NCBI RefSeq assembly: GCF_035590735.1
Contig: NZ_CP141595.1
Span: 3,505,001-3,569,000 of the forward strand
Direction: 5' to 3'
DNA length: 64,000 bases
Source: Rossellomorea aquimaris
Lineage (GTDB): Bacteria; Bacillota; Bacilli; Bacillales; Bacillaceae_B
The notes under the pieces are model-generated. The model ran no database searches. It saw only the letters and a list, made by a program, of their open reading frames with translations, and was not told the DNA's origin. Positions 60,318 to 64,000 of this stretch are shown here, piece by piece (positions within the stretch are counted from its first letter, which is position 1; every line of letters begins with the position of its first letter). Both the position numbers and the translations under genes were made by a program.

Positions 60318-60356
60318 AAAAAAGACCAACACCCAAAAAAAGTGTTGGTCTTTTCT
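60318..60356. terminator. metK/ytoA terminator
   Basis: AAAAGACCAACAC/GTGTTGGTCTTTT with T-rich tails on both strands. Confidence 0.87.
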
Positions 60357-60370
60357 ATTTCTATCTTTCC

Positions 60371-61573
60371 TTATTCGCTTAACGCTTCCGCTTTTAATGC
60401 TTCTGCTTTGTTTGTACGCTCCCAAGGAAGATCAATATCGTTACGGCCGAAGTGTCCATAAGCAGCTGTCTGCTTGTAGATCGGACGACGAAGGTCCAAC
60501 ATTTTGATGATTCCTGCAGGACGCAGATCAAAGTTATTGCGAACAACGTCAATTAGTACGTCTTCTGATACTTTACCTGTTCCAAATGTATCAACTGAGA
60601 TGGATACCGGTTGAGCAACACCGATAGCATACGCTAATTGAACTTCACACTTTTCAGCAAGTCCTGCTGCAACAATGTTCTTCGCTACATAACGTGCTGC
60701 ATATGCTGCAGAACGGTCCACCTTCGTTGCATCCTTACCAGAGAATGCACCGCCGCCGTGACGAGCGTATCCGCCGTATGTGTCAACGATGATTTTACGG
60801 CCTGTTAACCCTGCATCACCTTGTGGTCCACCGATAACGAAACGACCAGTCGGATTGATGAAGTATTTTGTTTGCTCATCGATCAGTTCTTTCGGTACAA
60901 CTGGATCGATGACATATTCTTTTAAGTTACGTTGGATTTGCTCAAGCGTCACTTCAGGGTGATGCTGAGTTGAGATAACGATCGTGTCAATACGAACCGG
61001 CTTGTCGTTTTCATCATATTCAACGGTTACTTGAGTTTTTCCATCCGGACGTAAGTAAGGAAGGATTTCTTCTTTACGAACTTCAGTCAGGCGACGGGAA
61101 ATTTTGTGAGCAAGGGAAATCGGAAGAGGCATAAGCTCTTTCGTTTCATTACAAGCGAATCCAAACATTAACCCCTGGTCACCTGCGCCGATTGCATCGA
61201 TTTCTTCATCCGTCATATTACCTTCACGGGCTTCAAGTGCCTGATCCACACCTTGAGCGATATCAGCAGATTGCTCATCGATGGATGTTAATACGGCACA
61301 TGTTTCAGCATCAAAGCCATATTTCGCACGAGTGTAGCCAATTTCACGGATCGTTTCACGAACGATTTTTGGAATATCGACATAAGTACTCGTTGTAATT
61401 TCACCTGCAACAAGAACAAGACCCGTCGTAACAGACGTTTCACATGCTACACGAGCATTCGGATCATTTGTAAGAATTGCATCAAGAATTGAATCAGAGA
61501 TTTGGTCACAAATTTTATCTGGATGTCCTTCGGTTACGGACTCAGATGTAAACAGACGACGTTTAGTTGACAT
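60371..61573 (-). CDS. metK: S-adenosylmethionine synthetase
   Basis: A 400-residue enzyme making SAM from methionine and ATP. Blocks: FTSESVTEGHPDKICDQISD (His and Asp of the active site), GAGDQGLMFGFACNET, GGPQGDAGLTGRKIIVDTYGG and GGGAFSGKDATKVDRSAAY. ATG at 61573, with AAGGAGGAAC upstream; a TTG one codon earlier is ignored. Length equals B. subtilis MetK. Control is by the SAM riboswitch in its leader. Confidence 0.97.
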   Translation of the reverse strand: MSTKRRLFTSESVTEGHPDKICDQISDSILDAILTNDPNARVACETSVTTGLVLVAGEITTSTYVDIPKIVRETIREIGYTRAKYGFDAETCAVLTSIDEQSADIAQGVDQALEAREGNMTDEEIDAIGAGDQGLMFGFACNETKELMPLPISLAHKISRRLTEVRKEEILPYLRPDGKTQVTVEYDENDKPVRIDTIVISTQHHPEVTLEQIQRNLKEYVIDPVVPKELIDEQTKYFINPTGRFVIGGPQGDAGLTGRKIIVDTYGGYARHGGGAFSGKDATKVDRSAAYAARYVAKNIVAAGLAEKCEVQLAYAIGVAQPVSISVDTFGTGKVSEDVLIDVVRNNFDLRPAGIIKMLDLRRPIYKQTAAYGHFGRNDIDLPWERTNKAEALKAEALSE

Positions 61574-61720
61574 CAAGGTTCCTCCTTAAGCGTAATTGTT
61601 AGATTTTAATCTAACAAAACATTAAACAGATACGGTACTCATTTCCCTAAGTAGTATGAAGTAAACATGAATTATTTATAAGAAAATCATGATTTATGTG
61701 CATTTGATCCACTATAAACA

Positions 61721-61935
61721 GAAAAAACCCTTCCTCGAAAAAAGCATTAGAGGAAAGGTTTCAGATCATAGCCGCGCCTTTTCTCTCTTATCGTTCAAGG
61801 TTCTTAGACCTTGCCTCAGTTTAGCACCTTCGCTTAATCGGATCGTTTCAAAAGAATAAGATCCATTCACTATTTAGCAGGTTGCTGGGTTTCATAGGGT
61901 CTGCTCCCTCCACCAGCTCAGGATAAGAGTATCCG
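61721..61935 (-). ncRNA. SAM-I (S-box) riboswitch of metK
   Basis: On - the S-box core is seen: CTCTTATCCTGAGCTGGTGG, AGGGAGCAGACCCTATGAAA, CCAGCAACC, AGGTGCTAAA and the closing GATAAGAGAG. The terminator is AAACCTTTCCTC with a GAGGAAGGGTTTTTT partner (61721-61761). Bound SAM favours termination, so metK is on when SAM is low. Confidence 0.95.
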
Positions 61936-61946
61936 TTCAAGGAACT

Positions 61947-61975
61947 ATGATAACGTGTAGGACAAAGGGTGTCAA
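61947..61975 (-). promoter_or_regulatory. sigma-A promoter of metK
   Basis: TTGACA (61975-61970), exactly 17 bp, TATCAT (61952-61947), immediately before the S-box. The rest of 61976-62170 shows no gene. Confidence 0.85.
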
Positions 61976-62174
61976 CTTTTTTTCGAGTGACATGTTTAAC
62001 CATATAAGCTTACTCTTTCATGATTCCAACCTATCTTGACCTCATAAAATAACCTAATTAGGCATTGAGGCTGAACATTATGATATTTTCTTCATATATA
62101 TAAGAAGGTACAAGCTATATTTGGACGAAAAATGTGACAATATGAAGACACATTATAAAAATGAATAAATAGTA

Positions 62175-62202
62175 TAGACTAATGTTTCAATTGTGCTATA
62201 CT
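62175..62202 (+). promoter_or_regulatory. pckA promoter with CcpN-like box
   Basis: TAGACT (62175-62180), 16 bp, TATACT (62197-62202). TGTGCTATACT (62192-62202) fits the CcpN operator TRTGHYATAYW at all positions and covers the -10, as expected for glycolytic repression of pckA. Confidence 0.7.
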
Positions 62203-62253
62203 ATTTTTGTGAAGTAAACGAGATCATTAAATTTATATAAAGGAAGGGTTCTA

Positions 62254-63843
62254 ATGAATTCAGTGAGCATGTCTAATGAATTAACAGAATTACTTAACGG
62301 TCAAAACATTCAGGAACAATTATCTGTTTCCCAACTAGTTGAAAAAGTCCTTCAACGAAATGAAGGCGTTTTAACATCATCAGGTGCAGTCAGAGCAGAA
62401 ACTGGTAAATACACAGGACGCTCTCCTAAGGATAAATTCATTGTAGAAGAACCATCCACGAAGGATAAGATTGAGTGGGGTTCTGTCAATCAACCAATCT
62501 CTTCAGAATCATTCGATAAACTATATACAAAAGTATTAGATTACTTAAAAGAAAAAGAAGAAGTATTTTCATTCAAAGGGTTCGCAGGTGCTGACCCAAA
62601 ACATAGACTACCGATTCAAGTGATCAACGAATTCGCTTGGCATAATCTTTTCGCTCATCAATTATTCATTCGCCCTACAAAAGAAGAGCTAAAAGGTCAT
62701 CAATCAGAATTCACCGTCGTTTCTGCCCCGAACTTCAAGGCAGATCCTGCAGAAGATGGAACTCACTCTGAAACATTTATCATTGTATCATTTGAAAGAA
62801 GAATTGTCCTAATTGGCGGAACTGAGTATGCAGGTGAAATGAAGAAATCGATCTTCTCTGTCATGAACTACGTGCTTCCAGAATCAGATATCCTTTCCAT
62901 GCACTGTTCTTCAAATGTCGGACGTGAAGGAGATGTGGCATTGTTCTTCGGTTTATCCGGTACAGGAAAAACGACATTGTCCGCAGATCCAAACCGTCGT
63001 TTAATCGGCGATGACGAGCACGGATGGTCTCCGAACGGTGTATTTAATATTGAAGGCGGCTGCTACGCTAAGTGTATTGGTCTCACACGTGATAAGGAGC
63101 CACAAATCTTTGATGCGATCCGTTTCGGTTCTGTCCTTGAAAATGTGGTTCTCGATGACAATTCCCGCATCGCTGATTATGAGGACAACACATTAACAGA
63201 AAATACTCGTGCTGCGTACCCTCTTCAAGCGATGGAAAACATCGTTGAACCAAGTGTTGCAGGACATCCAAACACCATTGTATTCTTAACCGCAGATGCA
63301 TTCGGGGTATTGCCTCCAATCAGCAAACTGACGAAAGAACAAGCGATGTACCACTTCTTGAGCGGATATACATCGAAGCTTGCAGGTACTGAGCGCGGAA
63401 TCACTTCACCACAGGCCACATTCTCGACATGCTTTGGCTCACCATTCCTGCCACTTCCTGCAACTCGTTATGCTGAGATGCTTGGGAAGAAAATCGACGA
63501 GCACAATGCACAAGTATTCTTAGTGAACACTGGTTGGACCGGTGGAGAATACGGTGTAGGTAACCGAATGAAGTTATCGTACACCCGTGCTATGATTCAA
63601 GCAGCTCTTGAAGGGGAACTGACTCACGTTGAAACAGAAACAGACGACATCTTTGGTCTGAACATCCCTGTTCACGTTCCTGGTGTTCCTGACGAAGTGC
63701 TTCAACCAAAGAGAACCTGGTCCAATGAAGCAGCCTATGAAGTGAAGGCAAAAGAACTTGCCCACAAATTCAACGAAAACTTCAAGAAATTCTCAAACGT
63801 ACCATCTGAAATCGAACTTAAAGGCGGCCCAGCCGTAAAATAG
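62254..63843 (+). CDS. pckA: phosphoenolpyruvate carboxykinase (ATP)
   Basis: A 529-residue gluconeogenic enzyme turning oxaloacetate and ATP into PEP. Marks: GRSPKDKFIVEEP, KKSIFSVMNYVLP, P-loop GLSGTGKTTLSADPNR (about 233-248), kinase-2 DDEHGW and TGWTGGEYGVGNRM. Length matches B. subtilis PckA (527). AAGGAAGG lies before the ATG. It is divergent from metK, the usual arrangement. Confidence 0.97.
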   Translation: MNSVSMSNELTELLNGQNIQEQLSVSQLVEKVLQRNEGVLTSSGAVRAETGKYTGRSPKDKFIVEEPSTKDKIEWGSVNQPISSESFDKLYTKVLDYLKEKEEVFSFKGFAGADPKHRLPIQVINEFAWHNLFAHQLFIRPTKEELKGHQSEFTVVSAPNFKADPAEDGTHSETFIIVSFERRIVLIGGTEYAGEMKKSIFSVMNYVLPESDILSMHCSSNVGREGDVALFFGLSGTGKTTLSADPNRRLIGDDEHGWSPNGVFNIEGGCYAKCIGLTRDKEPQIFDAIRFGSVLENVVLDDNSRIADYEDNTLTENTRAAYPLQAMENIVEPSVAGHPNTIVFLTADAFGVLPPISKLTKEQAMYHFLSGYTSKLAGTERGITSPQATFSTCFGSPFLPLPATRYAEMLGKKIDEHNAQVFLVNTGWTGGEYGVGNRMKLSYTRAMIQAALEGELTHVETETDDIFGLNIPVHVPGVPDEVLQPKRTWSNEAAYEVKAKELAHKFNENFKKFSNVPSEIELKGGPAVK

Positions 63844-63853
63844 TCTATATAAC

Positions 63854-63889
63854 AAAGGTCCGTCCCTCTATTTAGAGGGACGGACCTTT
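63854..63889. repeat. GGTCCGTCCCT palindrome after pckA
   Basis: A perfect stem AAAGGTCCGTCCCTCTA and its complement, 11 bp after the pckA stop. There is no clear T-run, so termination would be weak; the stem may instead block 3' exonucleases. Confidence 0.75.
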
Positions 63890-63904
63890 GACATTATAAA
63901 GTGG

Positions 63905-64000
63905 TTACAGCCCTTTCTTTCGCCCGGTTATTCTGTTAAATAAGAATACAACAATGGCAATAACGAGTAAAACATGGATGATGGCCCCTCCGATTTTAAA
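63905..64000 (-). CDS. lmo0937-family small membrane protein, C-terminal part
   Basis: The last 31 residues are visible: FKIGGAIIHVLLVIAIVVFL then FNRITGRKKGL and a TAA stop. A hydrophobic helix with IGGxIIHxLLVIAI and the N-x-I-T-G-R basic tail is the signature of lmo0937-type proteins, about 50 residues long and often stress-induced. The start lies beyond the window. Confidence 0.7.
   Translation of the reverse strand, partial: FKIGGAIIHVLLVIAIVVFLFNRITGRKKGL

Overview
The window is a stretch of chromosome from a low-to-mid GC, endospore-forming member of the Bacillaceae (Bacillus sensu lato; a Rossellomorea-like lineage is a guess). Three observations support this. Gene content and order follow the yt- region of Bacillus subtilis: aroA, ytxJ/H/G, murC, sftA, ytpR-Q-P, ytoP, ytnP, trmB, ytmP, amyX, ytlR-Q-P, dat, pepV, murJ/ytgP, ytfP, leuS, ytqA-B, ytpB-A, ytoA, metK, pckA. 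Start sites have strong AGGAGG-type ribosome binding sites, with TTG and GTG starts used freely. Regulatory devices are Firmicute-type: a T-box, an S-box, sigma-B-like and sigma-54 promoters, a cre site and a CcpN-like box.

Layout. 1-7100 holds the aroA start, a large FtsA/PilM-like protein, a lone YtxH-like gene and the ytxG-ytxH-ytxJ stress operon, then an M29 aminopeptidase. 7100-16605 is envelope, division and NAD metabolism (murC, an NaPRTase, sftA, ytpR-Q-P, a PTS_EIIC_2 permease). 17500-35200 is housekeeping and catabolism: a lipoprotein, ytoQ, a peptide/H+ symporter, an ITPase-like protein, peptidases, the YtnP lactonase, trmB, pullulanase, a lipid kinase, an RNA cyclic phosphodiesterase, cysteine synthase, D-alanine aminotransferase and dipeptidase PepV. 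36200-45000 carries ytzE, an rRNA pseudouridine synthase, the lipid II flippase, cse60, a rhodanese and leuS with its T-box. 45300-49800 is an inserted 3-hydroxybutyrate cassette (bdhA, gntP permease, sigma-54 activator, cupin) with a recognisable -24/-12 promoter, a candidate activator site and a consensus cre. 50100-64000 has an MFS exporter, ytzC, ytqA-mnmM, a luciferase-like oxidoreductase, the secreted metalloprotease InhA, the sesquarterpene/bacilysocin pair ytpB-ytpA, ytoA, metK with its SAM riboswitch and pckA.

The most unusual content is intergenic. A 470-700 bp gene-less element occurs four times (3511, 16753, 21438, 35302). It has GCTCTTTTC-type inverted ends and two internal palindromic modules. 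One copy has a perfect 10-bp flanking duplication, and three copies sit against the tail of an intrinsic terminator. A separate element of about 120 bp occurs at least six times; its helices change sequence between copies while staying paired, which is covariation expected of a selected structure. One copy is nested in the larger element and three are arrayed behind ytzE. Three other intergenic stretches hold short cores repeated at exact 25, 20 and 21 bp periods. A promoter-plus-terminator unit without an ORF at 49930-50082 is a candidate small RNA.

No tRNA, rRNA, CRISPR array, transposase or prophage gene was seen. Everything was read by eye; family assignments rest on recognised motifs and remembered gene order, with no database search.
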